Assembly: GCA_024693845.1 (NCBI GenBank)
Contig: JAILKJ010000071.1
Span: 1-48,546 of the forward strand
DNA length: 48,546 nucleotides
Source of the DNA: Lachnospiraceae bacterium
GTDB taxonomy: Bacteria; Bacillota; Clostridia; Lachnospirales; Lachnospiraceae
Direction of reading: 5' to 3'
Position numbers and translations under genes: made by a program. Below the pieces are notes generated by a model, which saw nothing but the letters and a program-made list of their open reading frames with translations, was not told the DNA's origin and ran no database searches. Each line of letters starts with the position of its first letter. The first letter of the stretch is position 1. Shown here piece after piece: positions 8,830-17,518 of this stretch.

Positions 8830-9243
8830 ATGAGTCAGAAAAAAATGGAGGCCTACAAAGAGGCCAAGAAAAACGTTAAGCAAACCCGTAAGAAAGAAAA
8901 ACGAAGCCGGATTATCGCCTGGATCGTCGGCATCCTGATCGCCGCAGTTCTGATCGGCGCTTCCGTTTTCCTGATCTATTATACCAACGTGATCAAGCCC
9001 AAGCAGGATGAGGCCAAGGCTGCAGCCACTCTCGAGGATGCAGGCACCTTAAGTCCCGATGACGCAGCTGCCGATATCGCTGACTACCTCAAGAGCAACG
9101 GCGGTACCGATATCACCGATTCCGCTGACGTTCCCGCCACCGAGAATACGGATGCTGCCGAGTCTACTGAGGAGGCACCCGCTACCGAAACTACCGAAGA
9201 AGCTCCCGCAGCCGAGACCGGCGACAGTGCAGACGCTCAATGA
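8830..9243 (+). CDS. Small single-pass membrane protein with acidic Thr/Ala/Glu-rich tail
   Basis: A 137-residue protein. Residues 1-29 are strongly basic (KKMEAYKEAKKN, KQTRKKEKRSR), 30-52 form one hydrophobic helix (IIAWIVGILIAAVLIGASVF), and the rest is outside if the positive-inside rule holds. Residues 70-100 include PDDAAADIADYL, and 105-137 are a low-complexity tail with repeats of EEAPA and TE. I do not recognise a named family. The basic, presumably cytoplasmic end and the disordered acidic extracellular tail are typical of small clostridial membrane proteins of unknown role. It is monocistronic, between its own promoter and a strong terminator, and divergent from clpB. The start follows GAGAGGACAGGCC. 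Confidence 0.75.
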   Translation: MSQKKMEAYKEAKKNVKQTRKKEKRSRIIAWIVGILIAAVLIGASVFLIYYTNVIKPKQDEAKAAATLEDAGTLSPDDAAADIADYLKSNGGTDITDSADVPATENTDAAESTEEAPATETTEEAPAAETGDSADAQ

Positions 9244-9276
9244 TCCCGGGCTGTAATACACAAATGTACGAAGATA

Positions 9277-9307
9277 AGAAAGTGCTCCGATAGCCGGAGC
9301 ACTTTCT
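9277..9307. terminator. Bidirectional intrinsic terminator
   Basis: A perfect 13-bp stem (9277-9289 with 9295-9307, core AAAGTGCTCCG) and a 5-base loop are flanked by T-rich sequence on both strands. It lies between the converging small membrane protein gene and purL and serves both. Confidence 0.85.
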
Positions 9308-9313
9308 TTTGGT

Positions 9314-12300
9314 TTACATAAAGTATTTAACACCCGCCTCGAAGATCTTCATATCCTGCTCTCCGAAGATGTTCACTGCCACATTCTCACCTCTGCGCTC
9401 TGCATGGGCCATCTTACCGAGGCATCTGCCGTCCGGCGAGGTGATACCCTCAATAGCTTCGAAGCTTCCGTTGATGTTCCACTCCTCATCCATGGAGATC
9501 CTGCCTTCGGGATCCGCATATCTGGTAGCCACCTGTCCGTTCATAAACAGCTCCTCGATGCATTCCTTCGGGGCAACAAAACGTCCCTCTCCGTGGCTTG
9601 CCGGGCAAACATAGGTCTTTCCAAGCTCCGCCAGAGCCAGCCAGGGTGACAGGTTTGACACAACCTTTGTATATGCCATCTTGGAAATGTGACGTCCGAT
9701 GGTGTTATAGGTAAGGGTGGGTGCCTTTTCATCCTGTCCCACGATCTTGCCGGAAGGAACGAGGCCCAGCTTGATCAGTGCCTGGAAGCCGTTGCAGATA
9801 CCCAGGGCCAGACCGTCTCTTTGCTGCAGCAGATCCTCAACAGCCTCCTTGATCTTTGCATTTCTGAAGGCCGTCGCGAAGAATTTTGCAGAACCGTCAG
9901 GCTCGTCACCTGCGGAAAAGCCGCCGGGGAACATGATCATCTGTGCCTGTCTGATGGCTGCCTCAAATTCCTCTACACTCTCCCTGATATCCTCAGGCGA
10001 GTTGTTTCTGAACACTTTGACAACCGTGTCAGCTCCCGCTCTTTCAAAAGCCTTGACGGAATCATATTCGCAGTTCGTACCGGGGAATACCGGAATGAAC
10101 ACCGTGGGTTTTGCCACCTTATTCTTGCAAACGTAAAGGTCACCCTTCCGTTCAAAAAGCTTATCCTCAAGGGCTTCCGTTCCCTTATATGCCTTGGTGG
10201 GGAAGACATTCTCCAGTGTCTTTTTCCAGTTCTTAAGCGCCTCATCCGCGGAAAGAGACGTGCCCGCATAGCTGTAACCGGTTCCTTCTTCCGTTACCTG
10301 TGCCACAACCGTAACGTTGCCTGCCTCTGCCTCCCAGGCAGCCGCATCCGCAGGACTCATTTCTGCCAGCAGATCGCCCATGCGGTTCTCAAACAATCCC
10401 CGGGCATCCTTTATTCCGGTCTCATCGAACTTCAGTCCGAATCCGTTTCCGAGAACCATATGTACAGCCGAAGCAAAAATGCCATAGCCGTCAATGGTGT
10501 AGGCCGACTTGATCTGACCCTTGGCCGCTTTTGTCCTGAAGTCATCATATACCTTCATGGTGCCTTCGTAATCAGGCAGATCATATTCGGTCCTGGGCAG
10601 GCTGATCCATACCAGCTTATTGCCCGCGCTCTTGCATTCAGGTGTCAGCACCTCGCCGGCGCTGGCCGTGTCAACCGCGAACGACACAAGTGTCGGCGGC
10701 ACGTCGATCTCATTAAAGCTGCCGCTCATACTGTCCTTGCCGCCGATGCTGGGAAGGCCGAAGCCCAGCTGTGCATCAAGGCTTCCCAGAAGAGCTGCAA
10801 AAGGCTGGCTCCATCTTTCCTTCTGAGCGCTCATTCTGCGGAAGTACTCCTGGAAAGTGAAACGCACCTTGCGGTAGTCGCCGCCGCTGGTAACGATCTT
10901 GGACAGGGAAGAAAGCACTGCGTAGATCGCTCCGTGGTAAGGGCTCCAGCTGGAAAGATAGGGATCAAAACCATAGCTCATCATGGTGACCAGATCGGTC
11001 TTTCCTTCCAGAGCGGGAAGCTTGGCGATCATGGCCTGGGTCTCGGTCAGCTGATATTTGCCGCCGTAGGGCATGGTAACGGATCCCGCTCCGATGGAGG
11101 AGTCGAACATTTCCACAAGACCCTTCTGGCTGCAGACGTTCAGATCCGAAAGGGTGTCAGCCATAGCTGCCTTCACATCTCCCTGATCCAGATCTGCCTT
11201 CACCTTGTCGATGGCGATCTTCTTGAAATAGTCCTCTGCTTTGTCGGGAGCATCCACAAAGACCTCGGTCTCCTGATGGGCTCCGTTGGTATCCAGGAAG
11301 GCTCTGGAGAGATTTACGATCTCCTTGCCTCTCCATAAAAGTACCAGTCTGGGTTCCTCGGTCACCACTGCAACCTTGGTAGCCTCCAGGTTCTCCTCGT
11401 GTGCATATTTCAGGAACTCGGCCTCATCCTTGGGATCGATGACAACTGCCATTCTCTCCTGGGATTCGGAGATCGCCAGTTCCGTTCCGTCAAGGCCCGC
11501 ATATTTCTTAGGCACCTTGTCCAGTTCGATATGAAGGCCGGGAGCCAGCTCACCGATGGCTACGGATACGCCGCCCGCACCGAAATCATTACATTTCTTG
11601 ATCAGTCTGCTGACCTCAGCGCGTCTGAAAAGCCTCTGCAGCTTTCTCTCGGTAGGCGCATTACCCTTCTGAACCTCAGCGCCGCAGGTCTCGATGGACT
11701 CGGTGGTATGTACCTTGGAAGAGCCGGTTGCTCCGCCGCAGCCGTCACGTCCGGTACGTCCGCCCAGCAGGATGATCACATCACCGGGATCGGAATTGCC
11801 CCGGATGACATTTTTACGGGGTGCAGCACCCATTACGGCACCGATTTCCATTCTCTTTGCCACATAATCGGGATGATAGATCTCTTTAACATAACCGGTA
11901 GCCAGACCGATCTGGTTTCCGTAGGAGGAGTAACCGCTGGCGGCACCCGTTACCAGCTTCTTCTGGGGAAGCTTGCCCTCCAGAGTCTTGTCCGGAGCCA
12001 CCGTGGGATCTGCCGCACCGGTGATACGCATTGCCTGATATACATAGCCTCTGCCGGAAAGGGGATCACGGATGGCGCCGCCCAGGCAGGTAGCCGCCCC
12101 ACCGAAGGGCTCGATCTCAGTGGGATGGTTGTGGGTCTCGTTTTTAAAGAAGATCAGCCACTCCTCCGTCTTGCCGTCCATCTCAACCGGAACCACGATG
12201 GAGCAGGCATTGATCTCATCGGATTTCTCCATATCCTCCAGCTTGCCCTCGGCACGAAGCTTCTTCATGCCCATCAGAGCCAGATCCATCAGGCAGATGA

Positions 12301-13114
12301 ACTTGTCATCCCTGCCCTTATAAAGCACCTCTCTGGCATCCAGGTAGTTCTGATAGGTTTCAAGCATCCTGTCCTTATAGAAACCGTCCTCAAATTCCAC
12401 ACTGGTAAGTTCGGTAGAAAAAGTGGTATGGCGGCAGTGATCGGACCAATAGGTATCCAGCACGCGGATCTCCGTCATGGAAGGATCTCTGCTCTCTTCT
12501 GCGGAAAAATACTTCTGTATATGAATGAAATCCTTAAATGTCATGGCAAGCCCAAGCGAATCATAGAGCTTCTTAAGATCTTCCTCGACAAGGCCGGTGA
12601 AGCCATCAAGGATCTTAACATCCTCCGGTTCGGGATACTTATCCAGCAGTGTTTCCGGCTTCTTGTCGGAAGTCAGGCGGGAATCCACGGGGTTGATGCA
12701 ATAATTCTTGATCTTCTCAAACTCCTCATCGCTGATGCTTCCCTCCAGGATATAGGTTACGGCCGTCTTGATGATGGGCTGTTCATTCTCATTTAAGAAC
12801 TGAACGCACTGGATAGCCGAATCCGCCCTCTGGTCAAACTGTCCGGGAAGATATTCCACGGAAAACGCCTTATCTTCCTTTCCTGCCGGCAATTCCTCGG
12901 AATAAAGGATATCCACCGGCGGTTCGCTGAATACGGATCTGCAGGCCACTTCAAAGATCTCGTCCGAAATGTTCTCCACATCATACCGGATCAAAATCCT
13001 CACTTTATCAATGGCAGTGATCCCGAGATAGTTCTTCAGATCTTCCAGAAGCGCCGCTGCAGCCGTAGCATAAGCAGGTTTCTTTTCCACATAGATTCGC
13101 CTAACCTGTGACAT
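9314..13114 (-). CDS. purL: Phosphoribosylformylglycinamidine synthase, one-chain form
   Basis: Catalyses the fourth step of de novo purine synthesis, FGAR plus glutamine to FGAM, using ATP. The 1266 residues fuse the synthase and glutaminase parts. The synthase part has HNHPTEIEPFGGAATCLGG near 330, a GGRTGRDGCGGAT loop near 450 and a second AIRS-like half with LPSIGGKDSMSGSF near 790. The PurQ-like glutaminase at the C-terminus has FPGTNCEYD, PGGFSAGDEP, nucleophile GICNGFQAL near 1105 and ASHGEGRF, completing the Cys-His-Glu set. The length and order fit the clostridial one-chain PurL. It starts with ATG 8 bases after GGAGG. It stands alone here; no other purine gene is adjacent and no purine or PurR element is visible in the leader. 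Confidence 0.96.
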   Translation of the reverse strand: MSQVRRIYVEKKPAYATAAAALLEDLKNYLGITAIDKVRILIRYDVENISDEIFEVACRSVFSEPPVDILYSEELPAGKEDKAFSVEYLPGQFDQRADSAIQCVQFLNENEQPIIKTAVTYILEGSISDEEFEKIKNYCINPVDSRLTSDKKPETLLDKYPEPEDVKILDGFTGLVEEDLKKLYDSLGLAMTFKDFIHIQKYFSAEESRDPSMTEIRVLDTYWSDHCRHTTFSTELTSVEFEDGFYKDRMLETYQNYLDAREVLYKGRDDKFICLMDLALMGMKKLRAEGKLEDMEKSDEINACSIVVPVEMDGKTEEWLIFFKNETHNHPTEIEPFGGAATCLGGAIRDPLSGRGYVYQAMRITGAADPTVAPDKTLEGKLPQKKLVTGAASGYSSYGNQIGLATGYVKEIYHPDYVAKRMEIGAVMGAAPRKNVIRGNSDPGDVIILLGGRTGRDGCGGATGSSKVHTTESIETCGAEVQKGNAPTERKLQRLFRRAEVSRLIKKCNDFGAGGVSVAIGELAPGLHIELDKVPKKYAGLDGTELAISESQERMAVVIDPKDEAEFLKYAHEENLEATKVAVVTEEPRLVLLWRGKEIVNLSRAFLDTNGAHQETEVFVDAPDKAEDYFKKIAIDKVKADLDQGDVKAAMADTLSDLNVCSQKGLVEMFDSSIGAGSVTMPYGGKYQLTETQAMIAKLPALEGKTDLVTMMSYGFDPYLSSWSPYHGAIYAVLSSLSKIVTSGGDYRKVRFTFQEYFRRMSAQKERWSQPFAALLGSLDAQLGFGLPSIGGKDSMSGSFNEIDVPPTLVSFAVDTASAGEVLTPECKSAGNKLVWISLPRTEYDLPDYEGTMKVYDDFRTKAAKGQIKSAYTIDGYGIFASAVHMVLGNGFGLKFDETGIKDARGLFENRMGDLLAEMSPADAAAWEAEAGNVTVVAQVTEEGTGYSYAGTSLSADEALKNWKKTLENVFPTKAYKGTEALEDKLFERKGDLYVCKNKVAKPTVFIPVFPGTNCEYDSVKAFERAGADTVVKVFRNNSPEDIRESVEEFEAAIRQAQMIMFPGGFSAGDEPDGSAKFFATAFRNAKIKEAVEDLLQQRDGLALGICNGFQALIKLGLVPSGKIVGQDEKAPTLTYNTIGRHISKMAYTKVVSNLSPWLALAELGKTYVCPASHGEGRFVAPKECIEELFMNGQVATRYADPEGRISMDEEWNINGSFEAIEGITSPDGRCLGKMAHAERRGENVAVNIFGEQDMKIFEAGVKYFM

Positions 13115-13155
13115 GAAAGTTTCCTCCGTTAAAATGGTTTGATTATAACGTACTT

Positions 13156-13184
13156 ATTTTATACAATAGGCATTCCGTTTTCAA
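13156..13184 (-). promoter_or_regulatory. purL promoter
   Basis: On the minus strand a -35 TTGAAA (13184-13179) and -10 TAAAAT (13161-13156) lie 17 bases apart. A further TATAAT (13147-13142) lies between this and the ribosome binding site and could be an alternative -10. Confidence 0.5.
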
Positions 13185-13307
13185 CAGCTTTTGAAAGATT
13201 TCGGTCAATTCAAATGTTATTTATCTCACTATATGGGGGTTAACATATTTCTTCAACACAATATATTGTAGTGCCGTTATAAAATTCAAAAATCCGCCGA
13301 TCTTTCA

Positions 13308-13370
13308 AATACTCTTGTGATGAATTCAAAAAGAATCTTCTTATGTAAACCAGCAGTTAATACTCTTGTG
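13308..13370. repeat. Direct repeat of AATACTCTTGTG
   Basis: The 12-mer occurs at 13308-13319 and 13359-13370, start to start 51 bases, about five helical turns. Both copies lie 125-190 bases upstream of the purL promoter. A paired operator is possible, but an accidental repeat in AT-rich sequence is equally possible. Confidence 0.4.
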
Positions 13371-13482
13371 TTATCAAACTATATCTGGATGTTGACCGAT
13401 CAGGTCCAATATCCTGACATCCGTGGCTGATCATCGCTGTCATATTTCATCCGATCCCACTGATTTTCCGCAGATTTCCGTG

Positions 13483-13498
13483 TCATATCCGGATATGA
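13483..13498. repeat. Perfect 16-bp palindrome
   Basis: TCATATCCGGATATGA is its own reverse complement. It lies in the middle of the gene-free stretch with no gene start close by, so it has no evident role; a protein binding site is one possibility. Confidence 0.5.
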
Positions 13499-13909
13499 TT
13501 TTATTCATAACGTAAGTTATTCCCTTCTGGTATCCATTCTCTGTTCTATACCAAATCTTGTGTTTGTCCGAAAACATAATTTTCGTGCCGTTTTCCAATC
13601 ATGGCACAAAGTATTGTGGATTCGTCAAGTTAAATATATCCATAATTTTCGCTATTTTATCTTATGTTAGCCAGTTTTATGTAAATGATTTTCAGATACG
13701 ATTGATATATTCTATACGTTATTTATTCGTCAGTCATATAATTTCGTAAGTTATCTTTCAAAACACATGTACAATATGTTGATTCGGGAACGCATATTAT
13801 CCCTCCGTTCTGTTTGTTATAGATTATATAGTCTAAATGCTCGTTCTGTTATATCTATCTCGCTTGTATCAACTTTGGCTAAAAAAAGGGAGGAAGAGTC
13901 AAATAATGC

Positions 13910-13967
13910 GAAAAAGGAGAAAAAGAAGGAAGAAAGAGGGGAGAAAGAGGGAAGAAAGAGGGAAAAG
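13910..13967 (+). repeat. Uninterrupted 58-base homopurine run with mirror symmetry
   Basis: Every base from 13910 to 13967 on the plus strand is A or G. Within it, 13924-13966 is close to a mirror repeat centred on 13945: of 21 base pairs compared, only three differ, and the inner GGAGAAAGAGG reads identically from both ends. Homopurine mirror repeats are the classical substrate of intramolecular triplex (H-DNA). Imperfect tandem units of GAAGAAAGAGGG create the symmetry. Confidence 0.8.
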
Positions 13968-14064
13968 TCAAAAAGGAACAAGAGGAAGGGGCCAAGAGAC
14001 GGAGAGCTGGTGAAGGACGGAGGGTTCGCCGGCGAGATGACAGATGAATTTGATCTTGCACGCA

Positions 14065-14096
14065 AAAAGAGACGCAGCTTTCACTGCGTCTCTTTT
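14065..14096 (-). terminator. Intrinsic terminator downstream of the 90-residue protein gene
   Basis: A 13-bp perfect stem AAAAGAGACGCAG / CTGCGTCTCTTTT (14065-14077 and 14084-14096) with a 6-base loop. On the minus strand the hairpin runs into five T, 27 bases past the stop of the gene at 14123-14395. Confidence 0.8.
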
Positions 14097-14122
14097 CTCA
14101 GTTTTCAGTTGCTGTTTGCTCT

Positions 14123-14395
14123 TTACGCGAACACGGACTGATCGCCGAACAGATCATAGGCCCTCTGCATGCCGGCTGCCATCTGGGAGTCCAGCATCCC
14201 GGCGTAATCCTTGCTCTCTCCTCTGTTCAAGGGATTCAAGGTTTCTACGGAAGCTTTCTGAAGTCCTTCTGTATCGATACGATTCTTCGTAAGATCCTCG
14301 TCTTCGATGCGTCCTATGGGATTCAAGCTGTCCGCCGAGAGGGTATTGGTGTTGTAGATATATGGTCTGTAGGCCGAAACTGCGCCGATGCCCAT
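14123..14395 (-). CDS. Conserved small protein of unknown function (90 aa)
   Basis: The start MGIGAVSAYRPYIYNTNTL, followed by SLNPI, and the later motif LNPLNRGESKDYAGMLDSQM form a pattern I have seen in small Lachnospiraceae proteins without assigned function. There is no signal peptide and no membrane helix. Residues 60-85 (YAGMLDSQMAAGMQRAYDLF) could form an amphipathic helix. It has its own promoter, a very good ribosome binding site (GGAGGTGATG) and a strong terminator, which together indicate a real, separately expressed gene. No function is proposed. Confidence 0.75.
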   Translation of the reverse strand: MGIGAVSAYRPYIYNTNTLSADSLNPIGRIEDEDLTKNRIDTEGLQKASVETLNPLNRGESKDYAGMLDSQMAAGMQRAYDLFGDQSVFA

Positions 14396-14429
14396 AACAT
14401 CACCTCCGTTCGCATGTATCTTACCTATG

Positions 14430-14457
14430 ATTCTACTATTTTATCGGCTAAATGCAA
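14430..14457 (-). promoter_or_regulatory. Promoter of the 90-residue protein gene
   Basis: On the minus strand a -35 TTGCAT (14457-14452) and -10 TAGAAT (14435-14430) are 16 bases apart, about 35 bases before the ATG at 14395 and about 45 bases past the engB stop. Confidence 0.6.
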
Positions 14458-14501
14458 GCCCTGCCTTAATGCTTAAACGTTTGCTTTCTAAAAAATTTAT
14501 A

Positions 14502-15092
14502 TTATTCCAGCCCCAGCAGCTCGTCCAGGTACGCATAGAGCTCCTCTCTGCCCTGCTTGGACTGTGCACTGTAGGTAAAGAGCAGGCCTTCTGCAGGCAT
14601 TCCCAGCCCTTCCCTGATGGTTTTGACAGCTTTAGGAACCTGACTTCTCTTCAGTTTGTCCGATTTGGTGGCGATGACCACCGGTTCGAACCCCGCCTTC
14701 CTGATCCAGTCATACATCTGAACGTCATTCTCACCCGGTTTATGGCGGATATCCACCAGCAAAAACACAGATTTAAGCTGATCTGACCGCTTCAGATACC
14801 GTTCGATCATCACGCCCCACTGCTCTCTTGCCTTGGCAGAGGCACTGGCATAGCCGTATCCCGGCAGATCCACGAAGTAACAGTCATCATTTACCCTGTA
14901 GAAATTGATCGTCTGGGTCTTGCCCGGCGAAGAGGAAGTCCTTGCCAGAGCCTTACGGTTCATAAGACCGTTGATCAGCGAGGATTTGCCCACGTTACTC
15001 TTTCCCGCAAAGGCGATCTCGGGCAATTTATTGTCCGGCAGCTTACTTGTGATGCCGCATACCGTTTCCAGGGATACCTGTTTTATGATCAT
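14502..15092 (-). CDS. engB: Ribosome biogenesis GTPase EngB (YsxC/YihA)
   Basis: An Era-like GTPase needed for assembly of the large ribosomal subunit. The 196 residues show G1 GKSNVGKSS near 30, G3 DLPGYG near 75 and G4 TKSD near 143, with the usual family length. The ATG overlaps the lon stop in ATGA, and its ribosome binding site GGAGGAGAAGAA lies in the last lon codons, so translation is coupled to lon. It is the last gene of the tig-clpP-clpX-lon-engB run. Confidence 0.95.
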   Translation of the reverse strand: MIIKQVSLETVCGITSKLPDNKLPEIAFAGKSNVGKSSLINGLMNRKALARTSSSPGKTQTINFYRVNDDCYFVDLPGYGYASASAKAREQWGVMIERYLKRSDQLKSVFLLVDIRHKPGENDVQMYDWIRKAGFEPVVIATKSDKLKRSQVPKAVKTIREGLGMPAEGLLFTYSAQSKQGREELYAYLDELLGLE

Positions 15093-17506
15093 TTCTTCTC
15101 CTCCAACGCAACACCCAAAACTCCCTTCATATCGGAGACGCAGATGATCTCAAGTCCTGATTTAATTTCATCATCGATCTCAGCAACGTCCGCCTTGTTG
15201 TCTTTCGGAACAAGAACGGTTGTTATTCCGGCCTGTTTTGCAGCCAGCATTTTCTCCTTCAATCCGCCAATGGGAAGCACCCTTCCTCTTAACGTAACCT
15301 CTCCTGTCATAGCCACATCAGCACGGACCGGTATGCCTGAAACTCCGGACAAAAGCGCCGTTGACAGCGTCACGCCGGCACTGGGTCCGTCCTTGGGCAC
15401 CGCCCCTTCCGGAATGTGGATATGGATATCATGCTTCTCAAAGAAGTCATCGCTTACGCCGTAGGCAGGAGCGATGCTTCTGACATAAGACAAGGCTGCC
15501 ATAGCCGACTCCTTCATCACGTCGCCCAGTTGTCCGGTAAGCTTCAGCTCGCCTTTTCCGGGCATATGGTTCACTTCTATCTCAAGGGTGACACCGCCCA
15601 CGCTGGTCCAGGCCAGTCCTCTTACGATACCCACATCCGCCTTCTTATTGGCACTTTCTCTGCGGTATTTTTCCTTTCCGAGGAAATCCGATACATTTCT
15701 GCCGGTGATGCGCACGGATTTATTCTTGTCCTCCACTATCATCCTTGCGGTTTTGCGGCAGATCTTGCCGATCATCCTCTCAAGCTCACGGACGCCCGCC
15801 TCCTTGGTGTAGGAAAGAATAATCTTCTCAAGGCCCTTATCCGTAAAGGTAAGAGCTTTCTTCGGGATGCCGTTGGCCTTCAGCTGCTTCTTTACAAGAT
15901 GCTCCTTAGCAATGTGCAGCTTCTCTGTTGCCGTATAACCGGAGATCTCGATCACTTCCATTCTGTCAAGCAAAGGCTGATCGATCTCAGAAAGATCGTT
16001 GGCCGTAGCCACAAAGGTAACCTCGGAAAGATCCAGAGGCAACTCGATATAATGGTCCTGAAAATGTACATTCTGCTCGCTGTCCAGTACCTCCAGCATA
16101 GCCGAGGAAGTATCTCCCCGATAGTCCCTGCCCATCTTGTCGATCTCGTCCAGCAGGATCAGCGGATTCTTCACGCCGGCCTGTTTCAAGGCCACAGCAA
16201 GCCTTCCGGGCAGTGCCCCGATATAGGTCCGTCTGTGTCCGCGGATCTCAGCCTCGTCACGTACACCGCCCAGACTGATCCTTACATACTTCTTGCCCAT
16301 GGCTCTTGCCATACTCTTGGCTATAGAGGTCTTTCCGGTTCCCGGAGGGCCCTCCAGACAGATGATGGTAGGAGCACCGCCTTTCTCACGAAGCTGTCTG
16401 ACCGCCAGATACTCCACGATGCGTTCCTTCACCTTCTCAAGTCCGTAGTGATCCTCACGAAGGATCTTCTCTGCTTTTAAAAGATCCTTGTTATCTTTTG
16501 ACTTCTTATCCCAGGGCATCTCCAGCAGAGTTTCAATATAACTCCTCTCCACCGTCGCCTCGGATGAGCTCTGTCCCATACGTTCAAATCGGGATATTTC
16601 TTTCTTAATCCTTGTTTTAACTTCTTTTGAAGCCTTTATTTTACCGAGCTTTTCTTTAAAAATTTCAACATCCGATTCGCTGCTTTCATCTCCCAACTCG
16701 TCACGGATATAGTGGAGCTGCTCACGGAGCACATACTCTCTCTGGTTCTTCTCCACCCGCTCCTTAACCTTCCTGGCTAGGTCGTTTCTGATGGATGCAA
16801 CTTCGATCTCCCGCTGAAAAAGACTCACCAGATATTCATACCTAAGACGCAGGTTCACTCTTTCAAGAACACCTTGTTTTTTATCGAAACCGACAGGCAT
16901 ATTGGCGGTGATCTGGTCCATGAGCTTGGAAAGATTGTCCACCTCCGCCAGATGCTTCTGCAGCCCCTGATCGTTCTTGCCGATCAGACCAGAATACTGA
17001 CCGCAGATCTCCAAAAGCTGCCTTCTCATAGCCTCTGCTTCCGCCTCACTGACAGGATCTGTCCCCGGATCCTCCTCCAGAAGCTGTACACGCCCCATAA
17101 AGCAATCCTGAGATTCAAAGCTTAAAAGCCTGCACCGGCAGATACCCTCCGTCAGCACACGTATGATCTTGTTGGGCATCTTGATGATCTGCTTGATCCT
17201 GGCAAAGGTTCCGATCTCATAAAGATCGTTAAACTCCGGCTTGCTGTTATCGGCGCTCTTCTGAGCCGTCAGAAACAGCACCTGATCCATGGTCATGGCT
17301 CTTTCCACCGAAGCGATGGATTTGGGCCTGTTAAGATCAAAATGCACGATGGAATCCGGCAGGATACAGGTATTCTTAAGGGGTATTACGGGCATGAGCC
17401 TGTCCCGCAGACCCTCCTTTTCGCCGCTTTGTTCTCCCTCTTTCTCTCTGCCTTCTTCTACATCATCTTCATCGTTTTGAAGTATTATGTCCTTCTCGTT
17501 GTCCAT
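15089..17506 (-). CDS. lon: ATP-dependent protease Lon (LonA)
   Basis: A soluble hexameric AAA+ serine protease that degrades misfolded and regulatory proteins. The 805 residues consist of an N-terminal substrate-binding domain (MPVIPLKNTCILPDSIVHFD onward, about 38-240), a coiled segment to about 330, the AAA+ module with GPPGTGKTSIAKS near 385 and LLDEIDKMGRDYRGD near 450, and the protease domain with HIPEGAVPKDGPSAGVT (nucleophile Ser) and GGLKEKMLAAKQAG (catalytic Lys) in the last 120 residues. No membrane segment is present, so it is LonA rather than LonB. It starts with ATG after GGGGGAGGAGAGACT. Two hairpins lie in the 74-base gap after clpX. Charged acidic N-terminus of about 35 residues is an extra. 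Confidence 0.97.
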   Translation of the reverse strand: MDNEKDIILQNDEDDVEEGREKEGEQSGEKEGLRDRLMPVIPLKNTCILPDSIVHFDLNRPKSIASVERAMTMDQVLFLTAQKSADNSKPEFNDLYEIGTFARIKQIIKMPNKIIRVLTEGICRCRLLSFESQDCFMGRVQLLEEDPGTDPVSEAEAEAMRRQLLEICGQYSGLIGKNDQGLQKHLAEVDNLSKLMDQITANMPVGFDKKQGVLERVNLRLRYEYLVSLFQREIEVASIRNDLARKVKERVEKNQREYVLREQLHYIRDELGDESSESDVEIFKEKLGKIKASKEVKTRIKKEISRFERMGQSSSEATVERSYIETLLEMPWDKKSKDNKDLLKAEKILREDHYGLEKVKERIVEYLAVRQLREKGGAPTIICLEGPPGTGKTSIAKSMARAMGKKYVRISLGGVRDEAEIRGHRRTYIGALPGRLAVALKQAGVKNPLILLDEIDKMGRDYRGDTSSAMLEVLDSEQNVHFQDHYIELPLDLSEVTFVATANDLSEIDQPLLDRMEVIEISGYTATEKLHIAKEHLVKKQLKANGIPKKALTFTDKGLEKIILSYTKEAGVRELERMIGKICRKTARMIVEDKNKSVRITGRNVSDFLGKEKYRRESANKKADVGIVRGLAWTSVGGVTLEIEVNHMPGKGELKLTGQLGDVMKESAMAALSYVRSIAPAYGVSDDFFEKHDIHIHIPEGAVPKDGPSAGVTLSTALLSGVSGIPVRADVAMTGEVTLRGRVLPIGGLKEKMLAAKQAGITTVLVPKDNKADVAEIDDEIKSGLEIICVSDMKGVLGVALEEKK

Positions 17507-17518
17507 AGTCTCTCCTCC

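Larger units (their letters stand above)
13190..14060. other. AT-rich gene-free stretch between purL promoter and the next gene's terminator
   Basis: About 870 bases without a supportable gene. From 13190 to about 13870 the sequence is much richer in A and T than any coding region here and stop codons are frequent in all frames; the frames that stay open have no family resemblance. From 13881 to about 14015 the plus strand becomes almost pure purine and then returns to ordinary composition. It contains a 16-bp palindrome, a 12-bp direct repeat and a mirror repeat (listed separately). I recognised no known small RNA or riboswitch in it. Confidence 0.6.

Noticed and set aside
13115-13190. Purine riboswitch or PurR box in the purL leader
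   Set aside because: The leader from the predicted start to the ATG is only about 40 bases, too short for a purine aptamer, and no CCGAAC-type PurR box is present.
13906-14013. 35-codon basic frame (MRKRRKRRKK...) preceded by GGGAGG
   Set aside because: The ribosome-site-like GGAGG is 12 bases away and is itself part of the purine run, where such a match is expected by chance. No promoter is seen.
13767-14141. 124-residue Lys/Arg/Glu-rich frame across the purine tract
   Set aside because: The composition follows directly from translating a homopurine run. There is no good ribosome binding site at the start, it runs through a terminator hairpin, and its beginning is AT-rich sequence without coding character.
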